Positions 42,740 through 54,552 are shown, counted from the first letter of the stretch. The stretch is DNA of 64,000 bases from Chrysaora quinquecirrha (GCA_014526335.1 JACTAT010000050.1:248001-312000); one strand, 5' to 3'. Numbers and translations are program-made. Notes: generated by a model not told the origin, from the letters alone.

Positions 42740-43075
42740 TAGATCTTTAAGGACGAACTCTTGATTTCTTACCAGCAGTCGATTTCTTACCAGCAGTCAA
42801 TTTCTTACCAGCAGTTGATTTCTTACCAGCAGTCGATTTCTTACCAGCAGACGATTTTCTTACCAGCAGGCGATTTCTTGACAGATTTCTTCACAACATC
42901 AGCAATTTTTTCAGTAGCCTTCCTTTTAAGTCCTCTCATAGAAGATTTGGCAGTATCTTTTGCAACTTCTCAAACATTCTCACCAGCTAATATCCGATCG
43001 ACTGCCTTCTCTCCTTCTTCTTCTTCTAAAGTATTGACTGGCAACGGCAGAAGCAGACAAGGACACTGTTGCTGA
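42740..43075 (-). pseudogene. Core/cement-type protein with AGKKS repeats, broken
   Basis: The - strand reads 'EKAVDRILAGENV', a stop, 'EVAKDTAKSSMRGLKRKAT', 'EKIADVVKKSVKKSPAGKK', then after a frame change five to six copies of the 5-6 residue unit (S/T)AGKK, ending near 42747. An 'A..IL.GENV' helix followed by a Lys-rich tail is typical of the pVI-like partner found upstream of F54H12.2-type capsid genes. The start is not visible. Lys/Ala/Ser repeats recall histone-H1-like or adenovirus core tails. Confidence 0.5.
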
Positions 43076-43099
43076 AAAATCTGTAAAATACTGTAAAAA

Positions 43100-45545
43100 A
43101 AGTTTGCATTAGCTGCAATGATTTACCTACACGTAACTTCACATTTCCAGAAACATTAGCTGAATATGCATCTAGGCATACTATTACTAACAATGAGGAG
43201 TGTTGAATGGATCATTTCGAATACAAAATTGGAGGGTATGAGCACTGTGTCATCCTTAATGCTATGACAGTATTTGTTCTACCTACGAGATGAATAGTGT
43301 ATATGACACGACCAGTACTATGAGTGGTGTGGTAAGCATCAAAATTTGTTGACATGAATCGTATACTGAGTGGTACAACGAGTGGTATAACGACACGAGT
43401 GGTTAAGAAGAATTCAGCAAGAGCAGACTGAACCTAACAAAAGTGTGTCAAACAGTTACAAATGCTGTGATTTGGTTACAAACATTGGGCACTACTTCCA
43501 TGATACTAAACAATATTTTATAATGTTAATTATATTCATTATATAGCACCAACTTCCTTCTGATATTGCTGGATGTCCTCTCTTCATAGGCTATGACCAC
43601 AAGTATGCCCCTAAAGCGGATTGCTTGTCGGCTAGCCTGAAAATATATAAAAAATGGCAGTGTACTACTGTACGTTGATACGTTAGTTATATCTCTAGTT
43701 CACTTGAAAGAAATATTTCAAAATTTAAGTTCTTGCTATAGGATATATTTAAACAAAATATGAAAATCTGTTGCTTACGATAGTTTATTTTGAAATGCTC
43801 ATGCAGAAACAAAGCAGCATTAGTATTTAACAGGTTTTAGAACACTTTCTTGCTGTCTTTATTAACTGAGTAATTCTTCTTAACGAATACGTTAGCTTTA
43901 AAAATTAACTATATATCTCATATAAACAGTACTATACCATTTCAAACGTCATGCTTGTCAAGCAGCTCACTGACGCCATCATTTCAGCTGTCGGAGCAAG
44001 TTCTAGACAGTTATCTATGCTTTCATCCAATCCTGCGGAGAAGAAACTTTTCAGTTTAGATGGCAGATGTAACCTCCGCTGGTGGACTCATCTTGAATAC
44101 TCAAGTCCAATCATGCATGTTTGTCTGCAATGACTGTGATAGTTACCTTTAAACTTGAACAGGGAAGACAGTGGAACCGCGTTTTATTAGCGTTCAATGT
44201 TTGTTTTGCCAGACGTAACACAATGAAGCTTTGTCAAAACTGCAGAATTAATTTTCTACCAATGTAAAGCTTGCTGGAATAACGTCTTGAACACTACTTC
44301 AAGGTCAGTTTCTTTCAATATTGGAGAATTACTTCCACATCCCTCACATCTTCCCTAATGTTGCACAATGGCAACGGCCAGGGCTATGTATGGCTTCACA
44401 TGCAACGTTTGTGTTGAGAAAACTTCTCCGCGGATCTATGTTGGTACTTAGAATGAACATCAGAAATGGCAGTTGCCAATTATAGGCTCTGTTCATTTAT
44501 AGTCCCTGCTCTTGGCGATTCAATTCTCAGTGCACGACTTTGTACACCCATAGTTGTAATCTCTGTTATTAAACATAATGGTCGACTACAGAACCTTTTG
44601 TTGTGGTCTCTCGTGTCTCCACGTCTAAATACCAAAATATTTCAAACACTTAATATAGATAGCATGGTCAGAAATTTCAAAATTTACCTCTCATATCCTC
44701 GGCATCGACAATACGCTCTGTTGTAGATGAACCAGCTAGAAAAGAAAATGTTGCATGCTTTATAAACTTTGGCTAAGCTAATACTTTATCTAGCTTAAAC
44801 CATTTGGCTTAAGCTAATACTTTATAATAATAACTGTCTCCTTTGTAGTGTCATTATTTTGTCTTTCTTCAACGGGCATTACAAGGGGCATTTCAATTGT
44901 CCAAAAGGCATACAACATGTTGGTTGGAGTAAAAGGACTTCCATTGTCCAAAGGATTTCTATAAAAGTATTGGGATTTGTAGCAAAGGTGTACGGTATTG
45001 CTGGTGGTGTATTCTCCCTCTGCCATGGTGTAAAGTCGTATCAGTGGCATATCCTATTTGCATATTCAAAATTACACAGTGGTTTGTGGGAGTATTTAAT
45101 GACCTTCTCTATACGCATGTATTTCATCACTGCTCTCAAGTGGTTGCTGCTCTTGGGCCAATTGTCTGTGGACTAACTCGTGCAAAAAATGTAGTAATTA
45201 ATCGCAACAAGCAAGGGAGTACAGGTACAGGTTGCAAAATAAGTAGTGGGGGGCTGCTCTGCAGTCTCCAATTCCTTTCAGTCCACCAAAGCCACCGTGT
45301 TTCAGAAGTTTACCTATCAGTATGGGCTCGGGAGAATGCTCAGCAGGATAGGTTCTTCAGAAAAATACGATGAGTAGCTAACTCATATTTTCATGTCACC
45401 ATGGCTTGTAGGGTTGTGGAAGGGAAAGGCGGTAACATTGGCAACTTTATAGTACACAAATCTGGCGAATTTGCTAACATGCACAAAATATCTGCAGGGG
45501 CCTACAAGTAAATTCATCACTGCACACATTTGTCATCATCACATC
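43100..45545. other. No gene seen
   Basis: Frames at 43951-44133, 44466-44726 and 44859-45373 (+) and 44814-45050 (-) are short. The last two overlap on opposite strands with comparable quality, so neither is called. No repeats stand out. Confidence 0.35.
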
Positions 45546-45549
45546 TTAA

Positions 45550-45562
45550 AGTGCCCCTGACA
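45550..45562 (+). repeat. Left terminal inverted repeat of the Kolobok element
   Basis: AGTGCCCCTGACA, preceded by TTAA. It matches the right end perfectly in reverse complement. Confidence 0.85.
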
Positions 45563-45784
45563 TAAAAACAAATTTTTGCCTATATTATAAAAAGACGCCG
45601 ATTTTTTCAAAAATCTTGCTGAAAACAATGTAGCTTTCCTCTGTCGCCCGAAAAAGGGGAACGAAACTGCAGCGATAGGTGTAAAAAATGGCACTGGGGT
45701 CTGGGAACTAAAATAGCCTTGTGTGACGTAAAGAGCAGGAGTCCACTTTTTGGTTAGTTTCCTCGCAAGTCGCAGTCAACAAGA

Positions 45785-46733
45785 ATGGATATGTCTGAAA
45801 GTGATTCAAGTAGTTCGAGCAGCACTGTTTCTCAGATATCCGGGGATAGATCTGACACGGAAGACATGCATTTTCAGGTCAGGTTTAGGCCTTATGAAGA
45901 TGAACCACTTGCAGATCCGATTTTACCGGCAATGCGACAAGCTGATGAAGAGGAGAAGGACGAAGATGGCCTAACCCTGAGGACTATCGAAGACCGATAC
46001 GAGAGAAGAGTGACTGTCGACTCATGGTAATTACGTTTTTCTTTCTTGTATTTTTCTACATCTGTTTCTTTGCTATTCTGTAAAGATTTGTTAGTTATTT
46101 TATAACTTAGATTATCTTTTAAATATATCTAATAAGACACCACAGCGCATCATTACATGATCAAATTGGTTATTTCAAAATTACAGGTGTTCCTGTGGAA
46201 AATGCAGTAATCGGCTTTTGGCTGGGGCTAGAGAATTCCGTTGTTGCTGGGAAGTTAATGAAGCAGTGGGAAAACTTGAGTTTGATGGCAGTATTGAACG
46301 CTACTCATGTATTACTGAACATGAGGATTTCCTTGCCATGACAAATACAACGGTTCTCATGCAGGTTGGACCTCTACTCAAAGACAGTCGTGGAAGAAAA
46401 TATAAATGCCGAGCAGGAGCTGGGCGATTTGAGTATGTATAACTTATTGCACAACATTACTAATTTTATTCTTACAACATAGCAAAATTTATTTATGGTT
46501 AATGAAATGGGCAATCTTAAGTTTATTGCATATGTACAAAATTTCCTACAATGAGTTTTTTTAGTTTCAGGTACCTTAGAGCTGTTGGTTACCGGTGGAT
46601 TATTAGGTATCTGTTTGGCTATTTGGGTTGGGATAATAGAAGACCTCTACCAGCATGCATCTACCACTTTATCCGAAATAAATATCCTACAGGCGATTCT
46701 TCTGGATATGCAACAGCAGATGGCCAAGAATAA
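45785..46733 (+). CDS. P2X7-tail (ballast-domain) protein, three exons
   Basis: Exons 45785-46026, 46187-46432 and 46571-46733 join in phase to 216 residues with canonical GT-AG introns (GTAATT, GTATGT donors; 'ttacag', 'tttcag' acceptors). Residues 1-70 are Ser- and acid-rich (SESDSSSSSS...). The rest matches the cysteine-rich intracellular C-terminal domain of P2X7 receptors: 'WCSCGKC', 'FRCCWE', 'YSCITEHEDFLAM', 'KYKCRAGAGRF' and 'WIIRYLFGYLGWDNRRPLPA'. In P2X7 this domain binds zinc and guanine nucleotide; no channel part is present here. Such stand-alone domains are common in invertebrates. It is intact and lies inside the Kolobok element, about 110 bp from the end of the transposase gene, suggesting a passenger or accessory gene. 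Confidence 0.8.
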
Positions 46734-46840
46734 CTGAAGCATTTTGAACTATCAAAAACTTATTGTTTCTTATGACATAGATTAACTAATAGGACACACA
46801 AAAATATAGAAATTAAATGCTAGCTTTTAAATCACACATG

Positions 46841-49800
46841 CTAACTTTTTTCAAAACAGTTTCGTTTATTATGGCCCTTCATCATTGCCCCACATTTCTT
46901 GCATCTTGGTGCTCTCCTCTGTGAGTCTGGGTCTGCAGGTGTTGTTGCAACCAATAATGAGCTTTGGAGCAAGTCTTGTTCTTGTGCTAGAATGTGATAC
47001 TTATCATTTTAATTTCAAAAAAGACTATAACACACAACCTTCACAAAATAGATGCTAATATGACCAGGGTTGTCTTTTTTATTGAGAGATTGCTTTTTCA
47101 AGAATGGAGTTTCAAATTTTTCTCTATCTATATTGCTTGGAAATGAGAAATTTTGAGAGGTCTTTATTCAAAAAGGTTGCACATCCTAAAAGTACCACTG
47201 GCAAATATAGACTTACCACTTGGAAAGAGAGAAACTGCCTCTTTCTGTTGTTTTTCTTTAAAACTTTTTATTGCAGCTGCCCTTCCGTCTTTGTTTTTGA
47301 ACTGTGAAGACAATGGAGGACGAACTAATGCCACATATCTAGCCATAATTTCTTCAAACTTTTCCTTCTCATATGCTAACAGCATTTTGGCAATTTCGGA
47401 AACATAACCTAAAGAAATTTATTGCAATAGTTAATGAAAATATGAAAACTTCTAATTTGTGAATTTTCTTAAGTTCATCAGATCCGAGGGGCATTTCACT
47501 CCTTTAAAAACAATAGAAATCCCAGCAAAGGGTGTACAAGATCCCAAGGAATGTATATGCTCAATCAGATCTATTCTCTTTCAGTGTATTCATTAAATAA
47601 ACAAAATAAGGTTAGAAAGCACTGGCAACACAGCCTCGCATTATTTTGCAATATTAACTCATGACTTTATATTACCAATTTCCAGAAATACCGTAAATCC
47701 TCAAATAAACGCCCCCTTCTTTAAAAGGCCCGTCTTTAATAAATGCTCACCTAAAAACAAAAATACTTTATAAACAACTCCCTCTATTAAATTCCCCCCT
47801 TAAAACTAGGAACATTAAATAAATGCCCCAGGCGTTTATTTGAGGATTTACGCTGGTTATTGTATGGTCCTACTCACTATAGCTTTGAGGCTTGACTGTT
47901 GGACGTACAACCTCCTCTCCAAGCTTGTATTTAGGATAGAACACTTTAAGAATCATCTCTCCTGTCTTGCTTTTCTGTTTTTCTCTGCGTACATTTTCAT
48001 TAAAATGCAGGGCAGCAAGAATGTGCCTGAGCAAAATAGAAATGTAATAAGTATGTAATACACATCATTTAGTAAGCACTAAAAACAGCACTTAACATTG
48101 ATACAGTGCCTCCATTAAACCAGCACCCACCTAAAACCCAAACAGGGACATGTTGATGGTGCTACTCTTGGATTCTAGCTTGGACTCCTGTTTTACGTAA
48201 AGATTGCCCACTGAATGAGTGCCTCCCCTACAACCACTATTCATTCCAAAAAGTACAGCAAATATTGATTTAAGAAGGTATTGAGTGGAAAGATTATATT
48301 TTGCTCAACATTTGGCCTCTTTTAGTTCCGGGGTGAACTTACCTCTTAGGTTATTCTGTATACATGGAAATTAAATTTGTAATACTCAGTTAAAAATTAC
48401 TTACCTACAATAAGAGCCAAGCCACGAAAAACACAACATTTTCGGGTGCCAGTGGTCGAGTGTGGCATGGTATCCTTCTAGGCAGCTTGTTTGAGCATTG
48501 GATGAAAGCCGCTTTATATCATTTTGCAATCTCTTGTCCATTATTATTGTTTTCAATTTGTCATGTGCAGGGGTCCCTTAATTAAGATGATAGAAAATTG
48601 TTCCATTAATAAGATTACTGAGGGTATATTTATCATTTATATATAACAGCTATAATGTAATCTATAGTAATTTATTTCCTCTTATGAAAAGAGATCCATA
48701 AACATTTACCAATTTTGATCCAGCGTCTAAGTGTATCTAATTCATCATGAGCACACTTAGGAAAAAGCTTGTCACTGTGTTGGTCATGTTTATCTGCAAC
48801 ATGCCTAATGAATGAGTTCCACTTGGCAAGAATCATGTTTTGGAAACCTTCTTTTGTTGATGTGGTGCACCAGTACAGATGATTCCTTATTGCTTTGGTC
48901 CAATCTGCAATTATTTCATAATCTTTTCTTTCCCAGCTTTCAACAGCTTCTTCGTGATTGATCTAGCTACATGCCATATGTCAAAGAAATGCAGAGTGTT
49001 TGGCTGTTGTTCTCGCATCCATTTAGCTATCCCAAGATGCCTATCAGAGATAAACTTTTCTATTGCTATTCCTCTGGACTGCAGAAAACTGAAGCTCCGT
49101 TTGGCACCCTCTAGCTCCATTTTACTGCTGCCACCTGTTTCATTGGCCTGAAGAAAAATTTTTTAGAGATCCATTTAAATAAGATGGGGACAAACCAAGA
49201 AGGAGAACCTATTTATGTGATACAAGTATAAACAAATGTAATGAAAATCAAACCTGAAGTAATTCAATATGAGTTATCTTGTTGACTGTGGCACAATACA
49301 TCGAGTAGGAAGCAAATTTGGCAGAATGACCCATCGAGTCAAATCTGCCATCTCCACACCATTCTACCTGATTCAACTCTCTGATCTTTGATAATATGTT
49401 ATCTTGGTAAGACTCCCAATAATGCAATACAACTTTAAATAAAAACTCCTTTTGATGCCTGAAGAAGGTACGTGCATGGAAAGTTGACAAACCCATGTGC
49501 TTGAAAACAAGAAGAACTTTACTAATGGATGCACCTGCCATTAACGTACCAAAACTCAACAGAATATTTCCAGCAGGGTGGTTACCACAAATCAAGGGCT
49601 GGGATCTCCACTTAAAAGCACCTTTCCCACATTTTGCGCAATTCTGAGTAATGGTTATCATAGTTCCATTCTTTGATGCCTCAACCTCAGGTTTTTCTGA
49701 CTTGCACTTGAAGCAGAAAATAGAAAACAAACTCAGTAGCATACTGTAAAACACTATGAACTTGGGCTCAGCTTCTAAAGAAGTATTAGCATCAAATCTG

Positions 49801-51191
49801 AAAAAAGAATGACTTACATTAAACAATGAATAACCTCACATGCAATCTTTAAACTTTAATGACAATGTATTCATTTATAATAGTAACAAATATCCTCAAA
49901 GCATACATACTGGATATCGTATTTCTTAGTTTTCTTCAATGTGTCATCATCATCACTCTCACTTTCCTCTGTTTCCTGATCTGTAATAGACTCAGGTGCC
50001 CAATCACTATCATCATCATTATCAAGACTGAAATTCTCTTCATCAGATTCAAGCAGTATTTCATTGCATTCTAAGTTGATTTTCATAGCACTTGTCATAT
50101 CATCATCATCACTATTGGAATCAGCATCAAGATCTCTGTCATTTTTATCATTCTTGAGGTCTCCTGCATTATGATCTTTGAGTTGCTAAAAAATCAAATT
50201 TAAATCATCATCACACTTGTATTTACAAGTATAATTAGGAAAAACACAATATAATTTATAGTATATAAATTAATAGATAATTAAAATAATTAACTTGGCT
50301 AAGTCTGTATATTGATAAAATATGCCTACTTTAAGTTTTGCTGTGAGTCGCTTCAATCTTTTATTCAGATTTTTTGTTTTCTTTATGTGTTCTTCGCATT
50401 TCAGACATGTTTTCTTTTTTGCTTGAACATCTTTCGTAAAATGAGTCTGTGATTGGGATTCTTCGTCGTAATAGGCTTCTGTTATACCTTCTGCACAAGT
50501 CTCTGTATTTGACGGACTTGGCTGTAAGTTGACATCTGAATGACTTTCCATGCTGCCATGTGGTTTCAGAACATTTCTGACAAGCTATTAAAAAAAGTTT
50601 CAAAGTTTAACAAAGGAATGAAAGGAAAAAAACATATTTTGAATTACTGTCTAGAAGGACCACCAAGGTATCAAACACAGACTAAAAATATTACCACTAT
50701 ATCTTGAAAAAATATCCTTACAAACAAACACAAAGACATAATATTACTGACTAACTAAGCTTTGAGCTGAATTACTAGATATACCTGTAAAGAAATAGTC
50801 TTACCAGTCTCTTCTCTCTTGAGCTTCTTGGTTCTTCAGTTGGTGGATCTTTCGCATCGATTGTTGGAATTGATCCTCCAATCATAAAATGTTTCGTTTT
50901 TGTGCTATCAAAGTCATCAAGTGTGCCAGAATACCTCTTAGAATAGCAGCTAGGCTCAAAATGAGCAGAACATAAATGAGGGCGCGAATAGTTGTCTGGA
51001 TTGAAACCAGGCCTGTGCTTCTGGACAAACTTCTGCCATTTACGTCGAGTTTCAGGATTAACGGGGAATTGATGGAAATGGATATTCTCGTTCTTGCTAG
51101 TATTCGTACAGGACTTTTTATTTGCTGTACCAGCAACACAGTTTTCATTGCCACCCTTTCGTTTCTTTGTTTCTTTTCCCTCCATCTCCAT
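46841..51191 (-). CDS. Kolobok transposase: THAP finger plus DDE core, nine exons, one frameshift
   Basis: Exon 1 (51191-50805) holds a THAP zinc finger ('FHQFPVNPETRRKWQKFV', 'HLCSAHFEPSCY'); its start MEMEGKETKKRK is basic. Exons 2 (50584-50330) and 3 (50185-49911) are coiled-coil and acidic. Exon 4 (49797-49254) has a C-x2-C finger and 'EWCGDGRFDSMGHSAKFASY' with two candidate catalytic Asp. Exon 5 (49147-48710) has 'FISDRHLGIAKWMREQ' (Asp) and 'LHFFDIWHVARSI'. A one-base shift near 48920 breaks the frame before 'DWTKAIRNHLYWC'. Later exons lie near 48577-48400 ('CLEGYHATLDHWHPK', candidate Glu), 48030-47866, 47408-47217 and about 46980-46841. The gene ends in a zinc knuckle ('RCKKCGAMMKGHNKRNC') and a stop at 46841. 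If the shift is an error the gene could be functional. Confidence 0.8.
47480..47560. repeat. Copy of a dispersed 'ccgaggggcatttcactc' repeat
   Basis: The phrase 'atccgaggggcatttcactc' with 'cagcaaaggtgtac'-like words occurs here and at 52812-52930. The copy lies in a transposase intron. A short non-coding repeat of unknown type. Confidence 0.4.
47691..47853. mobile_element. 163-bp MITE in a transposase intron
   Basis: The ends are inverted: CCGTAAATCCTCAAATAAACG at the left (one base longer than needed to see it) and GGCGTTTATTTGAGGATTTACG at the right, with 'cgcccccttctttaaaa'-type internal sequence. A second copy lies at 57819-57980. It sits just after the donor of the 48030-47866 exon, so it should not affect coding. 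Confidence 0.75.
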
Positions 51192-51421
51192 GATCGAAAG
51201 AGCTTATCGCTCGTCTTGTTGTCTGTTGATGACTCCTGCACTTTACGTCACAAACTGAAAACGAGGCAAAATGTCGCGCATTTCTGAGAGCCACAAAATT
51301 TCTGAAACCACTGCTTGAAAAACATAAATATCTTTTTTTCTATAGGTTTTCAGAAGTCAAGGATAGTTTGTACGCTTTCAGCGTAGTCAAAATTACTATT
51401 TTCGTAATAAAAGTACTTTAG

Positions 51422-51434
51422 TGTCAGGGGCACT
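51422..51434 (-). repeat. Right terminal inverted repeat of the Kolobok element
   Basis: TGTCAGGGGCACT followed by TTAA (51435-51438); exact inverse of the left end. Confidence 0.85.
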
Positions 51435-51797
51435 TTAAACTAAACCTTGCTTCAGAGGGTACGTTACCTTGCAGGCTGCTCTTCTCTCTAGTGTTTTCCT
51501 GTCCTTCATTGTCAGATAGTACAACTAAAGAAACGGAATAGCAACATTTACTAAAACAGAATTGACTAGTGGAGCTGAATTTGATGTACAACAGATACAT
51601 CTGTGCCACATGCATGCGAATTTCGAATTTTTTCTGACATGACTACTTCATTAAAATTGACTCCTATATTCATTGTCGTGGTACTTTAAAGTGCTTATTC
51701 GAGAGGGGCTGGTTTATTTGGAGAGGGTGGCTTTTTCGAGGCGTTATGGTGGGAGCAATAAGGTGCTAATAGCAATGTAAAGCTTCTTGCAATAAAT

Positions 51798-52286
51798 TTA
51801 CACACTTGTTGATGCTTCTTGCGGTCGCTGCCATTCCTCCACTGCTACCACTCTCTCATTTGCTACAGGCGTGGACTGCAGGGCAGGCTGCATTTCCTCA
51901 TTTGCTGGAGGTGTTGCTTGCAGCACTTGTTCCTGGCTTCCCAGGTCCATGGACAGCATCCTGAAGTTAGGACTGGCTGGTGCTGTGGTATTTACTATTC
52001 CCTGTCTGGTGTTGCCCAGGGTACCAGAAGTTGTCTCCGGCAAGTTCTCCATGTCTTCGTTGTCATCGACCTCGTCATCATCGTCGTTGCGAAGCAATGG
52101 CTCGTACAAATGCCCGTAAATTTTGTTGTTTGGTCTGCTGTAGTCCCTTAAAATTTCCTCTCCGGATGGAAAATTTCCCGCAAACCTTAGCCGCTCGAGG
52201 TTGTGGCCACTTGCTCCAGAACGGTAGAAAACAGCCCTACAAGGATATACAAAAGGGTTATACCTGTAAAACCAAATTTCTCGCAC
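51798..52286 (-). CDS. Terminal exon of an unrecognised gene
   Basis: The - strand frame is open for 162 codons and ends in a stop at 51798. It begins near 'FYRYNPFVYPCRAVFYRSG'; 'tacag' stretches upstream (about 52260) could be the acceptor, since ATG at 52286 has poor context. It continues 'YSRPNNKIYGHLYEPLL', an acidic run ('RNDDDDEVDDNEDMENL') and a Pro/Gln-rich end. The P-x-Y-E-P-L-L segment is a dileucine-type sorting signal, hinting at the cytosolic tail of a membrane protein. The higher GC here differs from the neighbours. No family recognised, and no upstream exon found. Confidence 0.45.
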   Translation of the reverse strand: MREIWFYRYNPFVYPCRAVFYRSGASGHNLERLRFAGNFPSGEEILRDYSRPNNKIYGHLYEPLLRNDDDDEVDDNEDMENLPETTSGTLGNTRQGIVNTTAPASPNFRMLSMDLGSQEQVLQATPPANEEMQPALQSTPVANERVVAVEEWQRPQEASTSV

Positions 52287-52811
52287 GTTACATTCATACC
52301 TGGACTTACATAGGTTTGCCCATCTAGCCGCACTGACCCTGAAAATAGACTGCAGGACACATTTTTCGGTAGCCAGCCATTACTCGTATAATATTATTCA
52401 TTTATATAAACAATTTCATTAACAGAAGAATAATTCTCTTGTTTGTTCTAGAAACTTACTAACCGTATTAGTTCTGGGCTACCAACCGTACTAGTTTTGG
52501 ACTTGTTAAGTCCTTTCCCTCAACCCCAATCCTGCTCGGGTGGGCTGTTTTCCACCACCTCGAGGTTTTTCTACACTTCATTTGTGAGCTTTTTTGTGCA
52601 TCCATTTTTCATTTTCATTCATTCATTTTTTTATTATTTAAACATGGTAATCAATCAGTAAATTAATATAACTGTTTTACATTCAGCCATGTTGAAAAGA
52701 AGAAAATACAATAAATAGGCCTATCTAAGTACGAACTAGTTACAAACTAATATTATTAATTAGGCAGATGATTTCGGAATAATAATTTCGGTTGGTGAAA
52801 GCAAAGTTATA

Positions 52812-53100
52812 TCCGAGGGGCATTTCACTCTGCAGAAAGGCGTACGAGACTTCCATTAAAACAAAAGGACTTTCAAGGGACTTCTGAGAAAACAATAGGA
52901 CTTCCAGCAAAGGTGTACTTGGAAGGGCAATATTTTTGCCTAAAACGATGCATATGCACTTCTAGGACAGGTTGCTATGTGTGCTGGTTACTATGCACTG
53001 CAGTACTGTACTATGGTGCAGCATATAAGGAGAAACCACACCTTCCAAGACACATAATAGCCCCTCCCACTAATGAATAAACACCATATAAGGCAAAAAC
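52812..53100. repeat. Dispersed repeat, second copy
   Basis: It begins 'ccgaggggcatttcactctg' like 47480 and has internal near-duplicates: 'aaggcgtacgagacttcc' and 'aaggtgtacttggaaggg'; 'ccttccaagacac' and 'cccttccaattacac' with 'taatagcccct' twice. No gene. Confidence 0.4.
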
Positions 53101-53130
53101 ACCCTTCCAATTACACGTAATAGCCCCTTA

Positions 53131-53550
53131 CGCTGTAAGGGAGTAAACTTATCAGTTGAACTATTCGTGCTTAATATATTTCTAACTAATAATATGCAAC
53201 TAATGCAGACATGTGTGTTACTAACGCTTATGTACTATGTATTGTAAATAAAATAAAACTAATAAAGATAACGATTCACCAATAAAGAAATAAAAATAGT
53301 TACATAATTAGGCATCAGTCAATCCTTAAAAATTTTGCATAACATTTGGATGAATGAGATTTAGTGTTTACTTCATTCGAGATACAATATCTACTAAATT
53401 GAATGCATTTTATTTTCTGGCTCCTGCTTCTCCTTATCTCTTACTGTTGTAATTACAGTACCACTTCCAAGCAATGTAATTCGCTTGTTTTTTTTTGTAT
53501 AAGCAAGGGCGTTATTGTATCATCATCGTCTTGGTTATGGAGCAATTACG
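53131..53550 (+). repeat. Left copy of a 420-bp inverted duplication
   Basis: This segment matches 63281-63704 in reverse complement over its whole length with scattered differences. Shared words include 'ggagtaaactta', 'gttacataattaggcatcag', 'tggatgaatgagatttagtg' and 'ggctcctgcttctccttatc'. Outer ends read cTGTAAGGGAGTAAAC here and cTTTAAGGGAGTAAAC in the other copy. It includes the start of a signal-peptide reading frame (53403-53606). Confidence 0.85.
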
Positions 53551-53606
53551 AAATACCATGTACAGCAACAGAGTTTTCACTAACCTTTTTATATCTCTTG
53601 CTCTAA
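53403..53606 (+). pseudogene. Truncated copy of a small secreted-protein gene
   Basis: MHFIFWLLLLLISYCCNYST is a good signal peptide. It is followed by 'KGVIVSSSSWLWSNYE', after which similarity to the other copy (62996-63433) ends and the frame runs out at 53606. It is the 5' end only. Confidence 0.45.
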
Positions 53607-53905
53607 GACATGCTAAATACCTGTTTTGACAATAAAAGAGCTGAACTGTACCATATTTACGAGTTAAATGTATAATTACTTGTAATCAAAGCGCACAGAC
53701 CATTCCAGCCTCACTTTTATAATGAATTGTGAAAGGGGTCTGCGTTTCACTTAATAAATCTTGTGCACCTTGACGATAACTCTTCATAAAATTTCATAAA
53801 TCTCATAATTCTTTATAAATTATGTAAATATAGCCAGTAAATTTAATTAGACGCGGCAGAAATGCGACGTTTAAAGAGGGTTCAGATGGGGGTTTACATG
53901 CTTTT

Positions 53906-54303
53906 TTTATAAGGAACCTACCTCAAGGTCCTCAAGGTCTAGTTCTTAAAGTTCCTTATTTTTGGACCTCTTTTGAGGCAATTGTAGTTCAAAAAGTTCC
54001 TTAATAGTTCCTTAATTTTAACTTCACATACAGTGGTCTTAACAATAAAAGAGAGACACTTGCATGTGAGAAAAGCTTGAGACTACTCGCGGAAACTTTT
54101 GATACATGCTTAACGTACAATTTACGTGATTTTCGACTGCAAGTGAATGGAACCAGCTTTCTAATTCTTGATTATTTGCAGTGATAAAACTATTCAACAA
54201 TGAAAAGTTCTTTAGTTATTTTCTCTCTAGTAGTATAAGTTCTTAAAATTTTCGGGCCTTCTAAATGTAGGTTCCTTATAAAGTGGTTCCTTATAAAAAA
54301 AAG
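53906..54303. mobile_element. MITE, about 395 bp
   Basis: The left end reads 'ttttttataaggaacctac' and the right end 'gtaggttccttataaagtgg' followed by 'ttccttataaaaaa': inverted ends of 18-20 bases. Inside, 'agttccttatttttggacc' and 'caaaaagttccttaatag' parallel the 'aagaaac' family at 17800-18175. It is a diverged subfamily in which 'gaaac' has become 'gaac'. Confidence 0.65.
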
Positions 54304-54552
54304 AATGTAATGTTAAGTTTTATTGGACAAATTTCTGAACTGTTAAGTGTTATGGAAGCAATAGTTTTACAGTTAACTGTTATATTAAATTTTATAGAGA
54401 TTTAAGAGTTACACAGTTTGTTTCATTATTTTCTTCTTTATTATCCTCATTGTCACCATCAATGATGGAAAAATCATAATCATCATTATCATTATATTAT
54501 CATTATTACTATCATCATCAATTGATTGAATGTTTTGTGGAGAATATAGATA

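Larger units (their letters stand above)
45550..51434. mobile_element. Kolobok-type DNA transposon, complete
   Basis: The left end AGTGCCCCTGACA (45550-45562) is the exact inverse of the right end (51422-51434), and both are flanked by TTAA (45546-45549 and 51435-51438). TTAA target sites together with a THAP-domain transposase define the Kolobok superfamily. The 5.9-kb interior holds two genes converging tail to tail: an intact P2X7-tail gene (+, 45785-46733) and a nine-exon THAP/DDE transposase (-, 46841-51191). The transposase has one apparent frameshift. A 163-bp MITE sits in one of its introns. Inverted repeats beyond the 13 bases are weak. Confidence 0.85.

Noticed and set aside
44814..45373. 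Opposed frames at 44.8-45.4 kb as genes
   Set aside because: Both strands are open to a similar extent and neither has a domain or splice support.
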